In this document: in pieces, positions 23,445-33,043 of the stretch
Layout: every line of letters starts with the position of its first letter
Numbering within the stretch: position 1 is the first letter of the stretch
Assembly (NCBI RefSeq): GCF_031846345.1
Contig: NZ_JAVRHX010000001.1
Coordinates: 372,001 to 436,000 of the forward strand
Direction: 5' to 3'
DNA length: 64,000 bases
Source of the DNA: Glaciecola petra
GTDB lineage: Bacteria > Pseudomonadota > Gammaproteobacteria > Enterobacterales > Alteromonadaceae
Notes under the pieces: model-generated
What the model was told of the DNA's origin: nothing
The model's input: only the letters and a program-made list of their open reading frames with translations
The model's database searches: none
Translations under genes and position numbers: made by a program

Positions 23445-25994
23445 TTACTCCATTACATTGTTAGTGACGAAAATCGGGTTTGTAAATACTTTATAATGAT
23501 GTAAACCCGGTTGTATACTTCGTCCTACCAGTCTTATTGCTTTTATATCGGGGCCAATATTCATATTCATCGTTAGTTCAATTTTTTTACCGTTCAGTTT
23601 AGCGTTAGGCAATAAATTGATTGATTCAACATTATTAGCAGAAACAACCACCAGATTAAGTTCGTCAAGCCTTGTGGAAAAGCCATCCCAGTCTAACTCT
23701 TTTAATCTCATTAGTATTCTTATTTCAATTTCTTGACTTTGGCGCACAGCCAGCACTTGTCCACTGCTATATTTTTTATTCCTGCTCAAAATACCAAAAT
23801 CTAAATACTCTACAAATTGTCCTAATTGTGCCCAAGTTTTGCCGTTTGTTAGGGCTTCAAGAATATCGTTATGTGTATTTGATTTGGCATAAACGTGTGT
23901 ACTTGAATATTCACAAGGCCAGTAATCCATATTCAAATTATGGAAGTCTGATGGTGCCCTTGCAGACAGTACCCTAAGCCCTTGTTGAAGTAACTTATCC
24001 CACTCACCACCGACCCTAGCGGTTGGATCCATACCATGTAGCGTTCTAAGTCTTTGAATATATGCACCTCGGTCTTCGCCTGATAGGCGTTGATGACCCG
24101 GTGCCGCCGACATGCCAATTAAGGTACTACTCATGGACTGCCAATTCAAAAAATCAAAGCTGTTCTCACTCACTTGTAAATCTTTTCGACTAGGATGGTT
24201 ATAAAATACCACTGGTGCAACGGGTGCACTGCGGGCTAAGCTATTCAGCCAGTCAAACGCTGGTTTTTGTGAAATAAGCATTTTTGAAAAGTCATTAAAG
24301 TGATCATATTTTGACTTAAAGTCTGCATAATTATTTTCAGTATTTGCTGTCCTAGGCAATAGCACGGTAGCATGTTCACGGCCGTTGAAAGGGGGGATAT
24401 TCCATTCTAGTCCCGGTATTACCGTCAAATTAGTATTATCGACGTTTGCTTTTTTTATATCGTCAAAGTACTTACTAGAAAATACTCCGGTATATGGACT
24501 GTCACCATGGTCAGTGATAGCAATGGCATCACAACCAAATTGTTTTGATTTTGCAGCAATATTCGCAATTGAATATTCACCATCACTATAAGTACTGTGA
24601 ATATGAGTATCGATTGTCAACCATTTACCATAAGGAAATTCATCAATTAACGACATTGGTTTATTTGAATTATCAATTGCTGCATTGGTATATAAGGGTA
24701 ATTGTTTTATTCTCGCATCGACCGAGGCAACATAGTCTTTAAATGTTTCAGATTGGGCACTTGAAAAAAGGATTTTAAACTCACTGTCGCTTAAGCCTTC
24801 AGGTAAGTCATGTACATGCGGAATAAGACTTCTTTCATCGTACATGTTGGCTAATAACTGTTGCGCAGCCAAAGCGCTTCTGGTGTTTTCAGTCAGTGTT
24901 CTCGAAAAAGCGATACCGGTGTTATCGGCTACTAAGTCTGCAAAACTAAAGCCACTTCCGCCTTTCCCACTGTCCAAAATTTCTTTAAGCTCACCAACGT
25001 TGGCACTAAATTCGTTATTACTAATTTGCGCAATAATGGCCGAAAATAAGAAGTGTAATGCTAAATCTCTTCGGTCTCTCAGTTTAACTTTTCTATTCGT
25101 TTCATATTTATCAATCCCGGCAAGGCTAGCAAAACGATCACCCGCAAAACTGATTGCCCAGGCCCATAAAGCAGCTTGATTTTCTATTACCGCTGGGTTA
25201 TCAATCGACCGCAAGCTTGCTAGCTGCATACTATTGCGAATATACCAAAAGAGATTTTCGTTATCACCCTGTCTTGCCAAGTCGTCTAAATAAATTTGAA
25301 TGATAGAAGGGTCAGGAATGTTGTTTTGTATGGCCAGTTTAGCGACACTTCTAGCATCGCTTAAAGTGTCGTTAACCCGTTTCCTAAAATCGATGCTTTT
25401 GCTTGCATCTATAACAATTGCTCTATTCTCAATTTGTGCGCTGGTAATCAAGTTGTCGATAGTGTCTGCGACTTCACCGTCAAAGACTAAATACAATGAC
25501 GAATACAAAATTCCATCAACCAAAAATCCAGGTAAGGGTAAGTCGCCAATGTGGCAGGTTTTAATATGGCTTGCTCTAAAATCAATTCCAATTTGGCACG
25601 AAAGATTTAAATAAATATTGAATAATCCAAGTCCGAAACTTGAGGAACTTGCGATAGTGATATTTTGAGGAGAATAACCTAGGCCAAAATTGGTGTTATC
25701 AAACATATGCGACATGGTTGCCGATATTGCCAAAATATCTGACTCAGCAAAGCGCAAATCTATAGTATCCGCGGACGAAGCTAATCCATCAATGAGCTGT
25801 TTTGCTTGGCCACGTGCTTGTTGTGCTTGATTTCCATCGAGCACAGGTTTTTCAGCTATAAGTGGTGAAAAATCGATAATTAGCGCTAACAAAACGAGTA
25901 AAAAGGCCAATTTCCAAAATCGCCTAATCAGGCCTTTCTTAGGTCTTACTTTCTTTTTGTGCTCTAGATCAACTTTATTCTTCTTCGCTAACAA
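23445..25994 (-). CDS. Membrane-anchored PHP-domain protein
   Basis: An 849-residue protein with a basic N-terminus and one membrane helix (about 28-48: FWKLAFLLVLLALIIDFSPL). Residues 50-450 form a helical region I cannot assign. A PHP phosphoesterase-like domain begins near 460: DTHIHSTYSDGEYS, AIAITDHGDS, IPGLEWNIPP, HATVLL and VVFYNHPSRKD, with the metal-binding histidines and acids present. The start is TTG 25994, overlapping the end of the upstream serine hydrolase gene by 20 bases, and is not well supported by a ribosome site. PHP domains hydrolyse phosphoesters; the substrate is unknown. Confidence 0.65.
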   Translation of the reverse strand: MLAKKNKVDLEHKKKVRPKKGLIRRFWKLAFLLVLLALIIDFSPLIAEKPVLDGNQAQQARGQAKQLIDGLASSADTIDLRFAESDILAISATMSHMFDNTNFGLGYSPQNITIASSSSFGLGLFNIYLNLSCQIGIDFRASHIKTCHIGDLPLPGFLVDGILYSSLYLVFDGEVADTIDNLITSAQIENRAIVIDASKSIDFRKRVNDTLSDARSVAKLAIQNNIPDPSIIQIYLDDLARQGDNENLFWYIRNSMQLASLRSIDNPAVIENQAALWAWAISFAGDRFASLAGIDKYETNRKVKLRDRRDLALHFLFSAIIAQISNNEFSANVGELKEILDSGKGGSGFSFADLVADNTGIAFSRTLTENTRSALAAQQLLANMYDERSLIPHVHDLPEGLSDSEFKILFSSAQSETFKDYVASVDARIKQLPLYTNAAIDNSNKPMSLIDEFPYGKWLTIDTHIHSTYSDGEYSIANIAAKSKQFGCDAIAITDHGDSPYTGVFSSKYFDDIKKANVDNTNLTVIPGLEWNIPPFNGREHATVLLPRTANTENNYADFKSKYDHFNDFSKMLISQKPAFDWLNSLARSAPVAPVVFYNHPSRKDLQVSENSFDFLNWQSMSSTLIGMSAAPGHQRLSGEDRGAYIQRLRTLHGMDPTARVGGEWDKLLQQGLRVLSARAPSDFHNLNMDYWPCEYSSTHVYAKSNTHNDILEALTNGKTWAQLGQFVEYLDFGILSRNKKYSSGQVLAVRQSQEIEIRILMRLKELDWDGFSTRLDELNLVVVSANNVESINLLPNAKLNGKKIELTMNMNIGPDIKAIRLVGRSIQPGLHHYKVFTNPIFVTNNVME

Positions 25995-27660
25995 CTTTGA
26001 TAAATTCCATGTCTTTGTAGGCGTGATTCACGCGCTCTGCCACTGTAAACGGATGCATGCGTGCAGAAGTTACTTCTCTATTCACATTCACAGTAAAATG
26101 AATAAATGCGTCACTAGCCGCATTTTTGTTATCCCATTCTACCTTAAAGCTAAAATCTTGGAAGGGCAATACAGTTCCTTTGAGAGTTGTCATTCTGGAC
26201 GAGCTAATCCGTAATATGCCATTTTCTTTTACAATGTGCATACTACCAAACCACTTGTCTCTATATTCGCCTACGATGGTTTCGTTAGCTATGCTCATAT
26301 CACTAATTGCCTTGGGAGACACATAGTTTGTTAGATAACGCTGTTCTCTTTCATTTAAATATTCGATGTAATTATCTACCCAGTCAGAAGAGCTTTGTTC
26401 TATTTGAGCCTGAGCGTGTCTAATGTCAATTTCTTTGTATTCCAATAATCCCTTAATTAGGGTTTGCATGACAGCACCTCTTGCTGCGGAGTTTGAACCA
26501 TTGTTTAAAATAGCAACGCCAAACTCAAGTTCAGGCAACAACGCTATGTAGGCTTGATAACCCGATAAGGTGCCGGTGTGTGACACCATTTTTAAGTGCC
26601 CAAGGTTAGATAAACGCCATCCCAAACCATAGCTTTTAAACTGAGTGTTATCCCACTCTTTTTCAATAGAAGATATACCCAAAATGGTTTCTGGGCTGAG
26701 CATTTTGTTTAATTGTTGCTTCGAAAAAGGTAAATTTTCTTGTGAAAGTAGTGCATGCAACCATTTGCTCATGCCTTTTGCATTGCATACCATGCCGCCT
26801 GCAGCGGCCGACATTAGCCCTGTTTCGCTGATATTGTTCCTAGTCACTGGATATATGCCACGTTCGTCGCTGTGTCCATATGCCATAGCAGAATTTTTGA
26901 CTGCTGTGCTTGGCATATCGCCAGCGAAGCAAGGCATTTCTAGGGCAGTAAAAATATGTTCGTTGACAAAGTCATCAAAGCTTTGGCCACTTAATTTAGC
27001 AACCAACTCACCTGCGGTGATATACAAGACATTACTATATGCGTAACGAGCCCTAAAACTATATTCTGGTTTGAGATAACGTAAGTTATGTATGACTTCA
27101 TCTCGGCTAAATCCGGAGGGTTCAGGCCAGATCATACTATCGCCAGCGCCACTAACTAAGCCGCTTCGATGAGTTAATAAATCGGTTACAGTAAATTCAC
27201 GTGTGACATAGGGATCATGCATTGTAAAGTTAGGTAAATGCTGTATGACCTTATCATCCCAAGATAACTTGCCTTGATCCACTAATATTGCGAGAGCAGC
27301 ACTTGTAAAAGCTTTACTCACCGATGCTAAACGAAAATAGGTATCAGCTGTAGCATCGATATTCTTATTTATATTGGCTTTACCAAAACCGTTTATTAAT
27401 AAGCTTTCACCCTGATAGACAACGCTCACAGCCATACCTGGTGTATTAAACTCATTCAAGGCTCTTTCAATGGTATCAACTAAAAGCGTATTGTTGAGTA
27501 TCAAGTCACCCTTAGTACTCTCAGCGGTTGATGCAACATACAAAGGGCCGTTTGGTTCTGCTTTGACCGCTTGCGTGCTTGTATCTAGCGCATGACTAGC
27601 ATTCGCCATTGAAGTGATTACCAGGCTCAAAGCAAACAAGGTTTGATGGATAGTGCGCAT
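25975..27660 (-). CDS. Class C beta-lactamase-like serine hydrolase
   Basis: A 561-residue exported protein with a signal peptide ending SHA. The penicillin-binding fold shows SxxK at Ser113-Lys116 (SVSK), YxN at Tyr208-Asn210 (YSN) and a third motif HTGTLSGY. After about residue 430 a DUF3471-like C-terminal region follows (TIVGEYRDKWFGSM). Such proteins range from peptidases to esterases; being about 180 residues longer than AmpC and lacking KTG, true beta-lactamase activity is unlikely. First gene of a three-gene reverse-strand cluster. Confidence 0.83.
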   Translation of the reverse strand: MRTIHQTLFALSLVITSMANASHALDTSTQAVKAEPNGPLYVASTAESTKGDLILNNTLLVDTIERALNEFNTPGMAVSVVYQGESLLINGFGKANINKNIDATADTYFRLASVSKAFTSAALAILVDQGKLSWDDKVIQHLPNFTMHDPYVTREFTVTDLLTHRSGLVSGAGDSMIWPEPSGFSRDEVIHNLRYLKPEYSFRARYAYSNVLYITAGELVAKLSGQSFDDFVNEHIFTALEMPCFAGDMPSTAVKNSAMAYGHSDERGIYPVTRNNISETGLMSAAAGGMVCNAKGMSKWLHALLSQENLPFSKQQLNKMLSPETILGISSIEKEWDNTQFKSYGLGWRLSNLGHLKMVSHTGTLSGYQAYIALLPELEFGVAILNNGSNSAARGAVMQTLIKGLLEYKEIDIRHAQAQIEQSSSDWVDNYIEYLNEREQRYLTNYVSPKAISDMSIANETIVGEYRDKWFGSMHIVKENGILRISSSRMTTLKGTVLPFQDFSFKVEWDNKNAASDAFIHFTVNVNREVTSARMHPFTVAERVNHAYKDMEFIKVVSEEE

Positions 27661-27736
27661 GAGAACTCATATTTTATTTGGATTAGTATGGAGTTTGCTA
27701 AAATATTACGCTGAAATCAAATTTGTATTGCTTGTA

Positions 27737-28603
27737 TTAGGATTGGCTGATTTTATTTGATTTAGCATAAAGAACTAAGAGAGTTGCGCCTAAATACATT
27801 GCGATTCCATAAGCGCCTGCAACTAGCGCGTATTCAGGTACTTGTATAAGACTAATAGAAATTAATATGGCGAGCGTGCCGTTTTGAGTCCCTATTTCTA
27901 TGCCAAGTGTAGCGCCATCTTTATGATTGAGCAGAAACAACTTTGCCAAAAACACACCTAAAGTGGTGGCTATTAAATTTAAGCTAACAGTCAATATATA
28001 CATATCAGGAAATGCAGCAACAAGTTTATCCCATTCATCAAAACAAATTTTAACGATAACTACCACCATAAAAATAACCGACAGGTGACGAAATATAGGC
28101 TCAGCTTTTTCGGCAAAATGGGGGAATTTGTTTTTTACAAACATGCCTATTGTCACTGGCACCAATGTTATTGCAATAAGACTTAAAGAAGTCATTAATA
28201 ATGAAAATTGCGCGGGTTTGTGTTCAGCAAAATAATCAATAGAAAACGCAATTAAAAGGGGTGTCGTAAAGACGCATATAATGGTGGTAATTGCTGTTAA
28301 AGATATAGACAGCGCAAGATTTGCTTTTGCGATATGGGTAAATAAATTGGATGACGTGCCGCCCGGGCATGCTGCTAATATCATCAAGCCTATTGCGATG
28401 TGTTCCGGTACGTTGAATAAAACCGAAATAGAAAAGGCGAGCAATGGTAATAAAATCATTTGCCCTAACAGCCCGACAAATATAGGCTTCGGAATTTTAG
28501 CTAAGCGTGAAAAGTCTTCTAAACGCAAACTTATCCCCATGCCGAACATGATAGTGGCTAGTACTAAAGGTAATAAGATCGTGGTGAAGAAGGAAGCTTC
28601 CAT
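27737..28603 (-). CDS. Bile acid:sodium symporter (BASS) family transporter
   Basis: A 288-residue inner-membrane protein with about 8-10 hydrophobic helices. Family motifs are MFGMGISLRLEDF near the N-terminus, LAACPGGTSSNLFTHIAKAN for the sodium-binding crossover region, and GIEIGTQNGTLA in the second crossover. It would import an organic anion with sodium. It is next to the SDR/kinase/acyl-CoA dehydrogenase genes in the same direction (19 bases after the SDR gene), so it may import their substrate. Confidence 0.88.
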   Translation of the reverse strand: MEASFFTTILLPLVLATIMFGMGISLRLEDFSRLAKIPKPIFVGLLGQMILLPLLAFSISVLFNVPEHIAIGLMILAACPGGTSSNLFTHIAKANLALSISLTAITTIICVFTTPLLIAFSIDYFAEHKPAQFSLLMTSLSLIAITLVPVTIGMFVKNKFPHFAEKAEPIFRHLSVIFMVVVIVKICFDEWDKLVAAFPDMYILTVSLNLIATTLGVFLAKLFLLNHKDGATLGIEIGTQNGTLAILISISLIQVPEYALVAGAYGIAMYLGATLLVLYAKSNKISQS

Positions 28604-28622
28604 TAAATTATGTCATCAATCC

Positions 28623-29369
28623 TTAGCTCATTTTAGCGAGCATAGATTGCGGTGCTATTCGCAATAAGAGTTGCATGATACTCCATGGCCAAGCTGGTAC
28701 AAAAGTGTTCGCTCCTTCTTTTTCGCTTGCTTTCACGATTGCTTTGCATCCTGTTTCGGTGTCTACCATAAACGGTGCCGTTTTCACCTTTTCGTTAATT
28801 TCACTGCGTATAAAACCAGGATGGATAGTACTTACTTTAATTGGCGTGCGTGCTAAGTCTATTCGCATACCTTCGCTCAACGAAGACAGCCCAGCTTTTG
28901 TAGCAGCATAAACCGTCATAGCCCGTCTAAAACCTCTCACTGCACTAATGGATGAAATGGTGACTAAATGGCCAAAATTTTGCTCGCGAAAAATCTCAAC
29001 TGCCGCTTCGCATTGGGCGATTGCAGATACAAAATTGGTAATAGCCGTTTGCTTATTGGCATGAAAATAACCGGTACCGATTGATGCACCTTTCCCCATA
29101 CCTGCATTAACAACTACGCGGTCTAACTGCCCTAATTCTTGTTTGAATTCCCCAAAGACTTTAAACACAGCATCATGGTCGTTGACATCAAGCGATTTGC
29201 ATATCACGGTTATATTGGGGTTAATTTTTAATAATTCGGTTTTTAATTCTTCAAGGCGTTCAACTCTGCGAGCACATAAGGCCAAGTTTCGGCCCATTTT
29301 GGCATACTCAATCGCCATCCCTTTACCCAGTCCGGAACTAGCGCCAGTGATCAATATATTATTACGCAT
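28623..29369 (-). CDS. SDR family oxidoreductase
   Basis: A 248-residue short-chain dehydrogenase. It has the cofactor motif TGASSGLGKG, an NAGMG motif, and the catalytic set Ser (TISSIS), Tyr and Lys (YAATKAG). An Arg-rich turn after strand two (ALCARR) favours NADP(H). In comparable operons the SDR partner oxidises or reduces a hydroxy or keto acyl group. Placed between the transporter and kinase genes. Confidence 0.88.
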   Translation of the reverse strand: MRNNILITGASSGLGKGMAIEYAKMGRNLALCARRVERLEELKTELLKINPNITVICKSLDVNDHDAVFKVFGEFKQELGQLDRVVVNAGMGKGASIGTGYFHANKQTAITNFVSAIAQCEAAVEIFREQNFGHLVTISSISAVRGFRRAMTVYAATKAGLSSLSEGMRIDLARTPIKVSTIHPGFIRSEINEKVKTAPFMVDTETGCKAIVKASEKEGANTFVPAWPWSIMQLLLRIAPQSMLAKMS

Positions 29370-29398
29370 GAATATCCCTCATTGAACAGTTCAACTTA

Positions 29399-30481
29399 TT
29401 AATTATATCGCTTAATAATTTTGTTACAGCGATACAGCATGTAATGCACAAAAAACCAAAGGTTTTTATATGCTTTATTTCTAGTTTGTTTATGGTGATA
29501 ACGGTAATAAATTTGTTGTACGATACCCGCGAGTCTAAACAAACCATATACTTCATAAAAAGCGAATTCTTTTGGCTCTAGCGCTTGTTGTTGGCAATAA
29601 TAATCTATCACTTCTTGACGCGTCATCATGCCCGGAATATCGGTCGGTTGACGCTGTGTGCTGCGGGCAACAAAGTCATCATCAGCTTGAACCCAATAAG
29701 CAAGGCTATTACCTAAATCCATTAAAGGGTCGCCAAGCGTGGCGAGTTCCCAATCTAACACACCTAATATACGAGTAGGGTCGTTAGCATCTAAGACTAA
29801 ATTATCGAATCGGTAATCATTATGAGTGATGCAAATAGTTTCTTTACTCGGTAAGTTTTTTTCTAGCCAATGCATGACTTTTTTCGCACTTGGGACATTC
29901 CATGTTTTTGCTTTGGAATATCTATTTATCCATCCTGAAATTTGACGCTCAGCATATCCTGCGCCTTTACCGATATGACTCAAATTGGCGCTTTGGTAAT
30001 CAACTCTATGCAATGATATTAGTTCATCAAGTGCAGTTTTACAGAGTTTGCTCGCTTGTTCGGGAGTTAGTTGTACTCCCCTCGGAAAGTGTTTTCTAGG
30101 AATAATACCGTTTATTTTTTCCATCACATAAAATTCTGCACCAATGATATTTTCGTCATCAGTGTAACCAAGCATGCTAGGCACTTTATCAAATACCGGC
30201 TTTAGAGAATCCTGGAGCCGATACTCTCTGCCCATGTCGTGTGCACCTTTTGCTTTTGTGCCTGCCGGAGGGCGACGTAAAATAAGTTCTCGATTATCAA
30301 AACTCAGGCAATATGTCCAGTTTGAAGCCCCTCCCGAGTATTGAGTGACCTTCATATCTCCCTCAAACGAGCTACCGTCAACTTTGGCTATATTTTCTTG
30401 CAACCAGTCCATCAAAGGCTCAATGGCTAAATCTTCACCTTCCCTAACGGCACCGGCTGTGTCTATTATTTTATTTGTCAT
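29399..30481 (-). CDS. APH-type phosphotransferase (ACAD10/LvaA-like kinase)
   Basis: A 360-residue aminoglycoside phosphotransferase-fold kinase. The catalytic loop is THNDYRFDNLVLD and the metal-binding segment LDWELATLGDP. The N-terminus has QYSGGASNWTYCL, a nucleotide loop, and RRPPAGTKAKGAHDM, features shared with the kinase domain of ACAD10/11 and with LvaA. That group phosphorylates 4-hydroxyacyl-CoAs. It is 18 bases from the acyl-CoA dehydrogenase gene, the partner that would eliminate the phosphate. The role is inferred from the pairing. Confidence 0.83.
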   Translation of the reverse strand: MTNKIIDTAGAVREGEDLAIEPLMDWLQENIAKVDGSSFEGDMKVTQYSGGASNWTYCLSFDNRELILRRPPAGTKAKGAHDMGREYRLQDSLKPVFDKVPSMLGYTDDENIIGAEFYVMEKINGIIPRKHFPRGVQLTPEQASKLCKTALDELISLHRVDYQSANLSHIGKGAGYAERQISGWINRYSKAKTWNVPSAKKVMHWLEKNLPSKETICITHNDYRFDNLVLDANDPTRILGVLDWELATLGDPLMDLGNSLAYWVQADDDFVARSTQRQPTDIPGMMTRQEVIDYYCQQQALEPKEFAFYEVYGLFRLAGIVQQIYYRYHHKQTRNKAYKNLWFFVHYMLYRCNKIIKRYN

Positions 30482-30499
30482 AGGCTATGTTTAACCAAA

Positions 30500-31720
30500 T
30501 TATCTATATTTTTTCAGTTCAAGTCTTGAGACCATCGCCATGTGTACTTCATCTGGCCCGTCCGCTAGTCGCAATGCACGCGCTCCTGCAGCAAATTTTG
30601 CAATTGGATAGTCGTTACACATGCCACCTCCGCCAAATATTTGTAGCGCCATATCTACGACTTCTTGCATCATGTTTGGCACAACAACCTTTATTGCAGA
30701 AATATCAACCATTGCATTTTTTACCCCTAAATGATCGATTTTCCACGCGGCTTGAAGCGTTAATAAACGGCTTTGTTCTATTAACATGCGCGCCTTTGCT
30801 ATGCGTTCTTTGTTTCCACCCAATTCTATTAACGGGCGACCAAAAGCAACCCGTGACAATCCTCTTTTTATTGCTAACTCTAGGGCTTTTTCTGCGGCGC
30901 CAATTGCTCGCATGCAATGATGTATGCGACCCGGCCCAAGGCGTCCTTGAGCGATAGCAAATCCCTTACCTAAGCCAACCAACAAATTGTCTTTAGATAC
31001 ACGGACGTTATTTAAGTGTATTTCGCCATGTCCAAATGGGGCATCATAATCGCCGTAAGCACTTAACATTCTTTTGATCTCGATACCGGGAGTATCTAGA
31101 GGCACCAGCACCATCGAATGTTGTGAGTGTTTGTCATTTTCTGGATTAGATAGACCCATAAATATCATAATGCGAGCGTTGGGATGCCCTAAACCTGTAG
31201 TCCACCATTTTTTGCCATTAAGCAACAAATCATCGCCTTTATCTTCAATAGTGGCGGCCATATTGGTGGCATCTGAGGAAGCAACATCGGGCTCCGTCAT
31301 ACCAAACACCGAACGAATTTCGCCTGCTAACAAGGGGGTTAACCATTTATCTTTTTGGTATTCATTTCCAAAATGATAGAGTACTTCCATGTTGCCTGTG
31401 TCAGGGGCATTACAATTAAAAATCTCCGGTGCAAACAGTACTTTTCCTGTTTCTTCCGCTAATGGTGCATATTCTAAACAACTAAGACCTTGTCCAAGTT
31501 GCTCATCAGGTAGAAACATATTCCATAAGCCTTGCTCTTTTGCCAACCCTTTTAGCTTTTCGATTGTTGGGTGAACGGTCCAATTGCGCCAATTTCCGTC
31601 GGGATTAGCAGCATGAATTTCGGCGTATACTGAATCTTCAACAGGATATACATGTTCGTTCATAAACCCGCGTAGACGTTGAATGTAATCACGTGTTTTT
31701 TCATTGTTGGAAAAATCCAT
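30500..31720 (-). CDS. Acyl-CoA dehydrogenase (ACAD10/11 or LvaC-like)
   Basis: A 406-residue flavoprotein with acyl-CoA dehydrogenase signatures: GMTEPDVASSDATNM for flavin and substrate binding, KWWTTGLGHPNARI, and a C-terminal ADGPDEVH whose Glu is the likely active-site acid in this subgroup. Together with the adjacent APH kinase it resembles the split bacterial form of human ACAD10/11, which converts 4-hydroxyacyl-CoA through a phospho-intermediate. First gene of the four-gene reverse-strand set. Confidence 0.88.
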   Translation of the reverse strand: MDFSNNEKTRDYIQRLRGFMNEHVYPVEDSVYAEIHAANPDGNWRNWTVHPTIEKLKGLAKEQGLWNMFLPDEQLGQGLSCLEYAPLAEETGKVLFAPEIFNCNAPDTGNMEVLYHFGNEYQKDKWLTPLLAGEIRSVFGMTEPDVASSDATNMAATIEDKGDDLLLNGKKWWTTGLGHPNARIMIFMGLSNPENDKHSQHSMVLVPLDTPGIEIKRMLSAYGDYDAPFGHGEIHLNNVRVSKDNLLVGLGKGFAIAQGRLGPGRIHHCMRAIGAAEKALELAIKRGLSRVAFGRPLIELGGNKERIAKARMLIEQSRLLTLQAAWKIDHLGVKNAMVDISAIKVVVPNMMQEVVDMALQIFGGGGMCNDYPIAKFAAGARALRLADGPDEVHMAMVSRLELKKYR

Positions 31721-32028
31721 GTTTCGACCTCGTTTTCTATCAATTTTTATACAATAGCCTATGCTAATAACAAAGCATATGCTAATTCCTTTTATTAAGC
31801 GCTACATATAAGTTTGAATAATGTTCTATCTGCTTAGCAATAAGTTATAGCTATGTGTAGCCAAACGGAATTTATCTGTGTTAGTTTATTTATTGCGTTG
31901 CTTGCTCGTATCAGTCATTAATTCACAAGAAAGGATGTAAGTTTAGGTCTAAAAATTGCTCCAAATATTTGGGTTTAGTCGTGAAGACATACAAATAATT
32001 AGAGCAATGTTTAGCTAATTTTATACAG
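31721..32028. other. Intergenic region between divergent genes (308 bases)
   Basis: No gene supported. It should hold the promoters of the acyl-CoA dehydrogenase set (reverse) and the second diguanylate cyclase (forward). The only structure I see is a direct repeat ATGCTAAT at 31761-31768 and 31779-31786, 18 bases apart (about two helical turns), 41 bases or more upstream of the dehydrogenase start. It could bind a regulator. Confidence 0.4.
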
Positions 32029-33024
32029 ATGATCAGTTTTTTAAAAAATACAGCGTCGAGCTTAGGTAAGGCTAACTTTTTAACCAGAACAGCATTTGGG
32101 ATATCCTCAGTTGCATGCTTAATCATGGTGCCTTTTGGTGTTAATAATTTCATTCAAGACAGATATGCTGGTGGGGTAACTGCGCTTTTAGTTGCTGGTT
32201 TGTTTGCATTAAATGTATTGTTAACTTATCGAGGAAAATATTCCCTTCACTTAAACCTTTTTGGTATTGCACCTGCATTAGCATTGGCGTCGGTAACGGC
32301 GATTGTATCACTGAAAGAAATAGGCTCATTTTGGTCATACTTGTGTGTTTTCGGGATTTACTACATATTGCCGTTCGCATATGCAAAATGGACTAATCTC
32401 GTTTTTTCACTCGCAGTATTAAGCGCTGCGCTGATTTATTTACCGCAAGATTTGGCGCTTCGCTTTTGCATAGTCTTGATGGGCATTAATATCTTTATCT
32501 TTATCTCGATGCGAGAAATTACTAAGACCCAAGTGGAACTGGTAAAACAAGCAAACACTGATGTGTTGACTGGTCTACTTAATCGCTCAAAACTTGATGA
32601 ACACTTAAATAGGGCTATTTTGGATTTTAAACAGAATAAGACGCCTTCTGCCATTTGTTTAATTGATATCGATCATTTCAAAACCATTAATGACACTTAT
32701 GGGCATGATACTGGAGATAAGGTGCTAAAAAACTTAGCAACAGAATTGCAAAATATGATCAGTGACAACGACTATTTGTTTCGAATAGGCGGTGAAGAAT
32801 TTTTATTATTATTAACAGATACAAAAGCAAAAGATGCATGGAAGGTTGCCGACGCCATAAGAGCGATTGTAAGTGAACTACCTTTGTTAAAAGAGCAAGA
32901 AGTGACGATGAGTATCGGAGTTGCTGCGGTAAAAGCGGAATATGATTGGAAGTTGTGGATGAAAAGTTCAGATGCAAAACTATATGATGCTAAACGAAAT
33001 GGCAGAAACCAAGTGGTAAGTTAA
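32029..33024 (+). CDS. Membrane diguanylate cyclase, no I-site
   Basis: A 331-residue protein with about six N-terminal membrane helices (residues 20-165) followed by a GGDEF domain. Signature parts are NTDVLTGLLNR, IDIDHFKTINDTYGHD and the active GGEEF at about 254-258. The inhibitory RxxD position (245-248) reads SDND, so allosteric product inhibition at that site is probably lost. The N-terminal membrane domain is a candidate MASE-type sensor. No strong ribosome site precedes ATG 32029. Confidence 0.9.
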   Translation: MISFLKNTASSLGKANFLTRTAFGISSVACLIMVPFGVNNFIQDRYAGGVTALLVAGLFALNVLLTYRGKYSLHLNLFGIAPALALASVTAIVSLKEIGSFWSYLCVFGIYYILPFAYAKWTNLVFSLAVLSAALIYLPQDLALRFCIVLMGINIFIFISMREITKTQVELVKQANTDVLTGLLNRSKLDEHLNRAILDFKQNKTPSAICLIDIDHFKTINDTYGHDTGDKVLKNLATELQNMISDNDYLFRIGGEEFLLLLTDTKAKDAWKVADAIRAIVSELPLLKEQEVTMSIGVAAVKAEYDWKLWMKSSDAKLYDAKRNGRNQVVS

Positions 33025-33043
33025 TGATTTTGAAGTGTCGCAC

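Noticed and set aside
25975..27660. Serine hydrolase as an antibiotic-resistance beta-lactamase
   Set aside because: Much longer than class C enzymes, has a DUF3471-like C-terminal region and HTG in place of KTG; family membership alone does not imply resistance.
30487..30957. 156-residue forward frame inside the acyl-CoA dehydrogenase gene
   Set aside because: It is the complement of a conserved coding region; its composition is typical of an antisense shadow.
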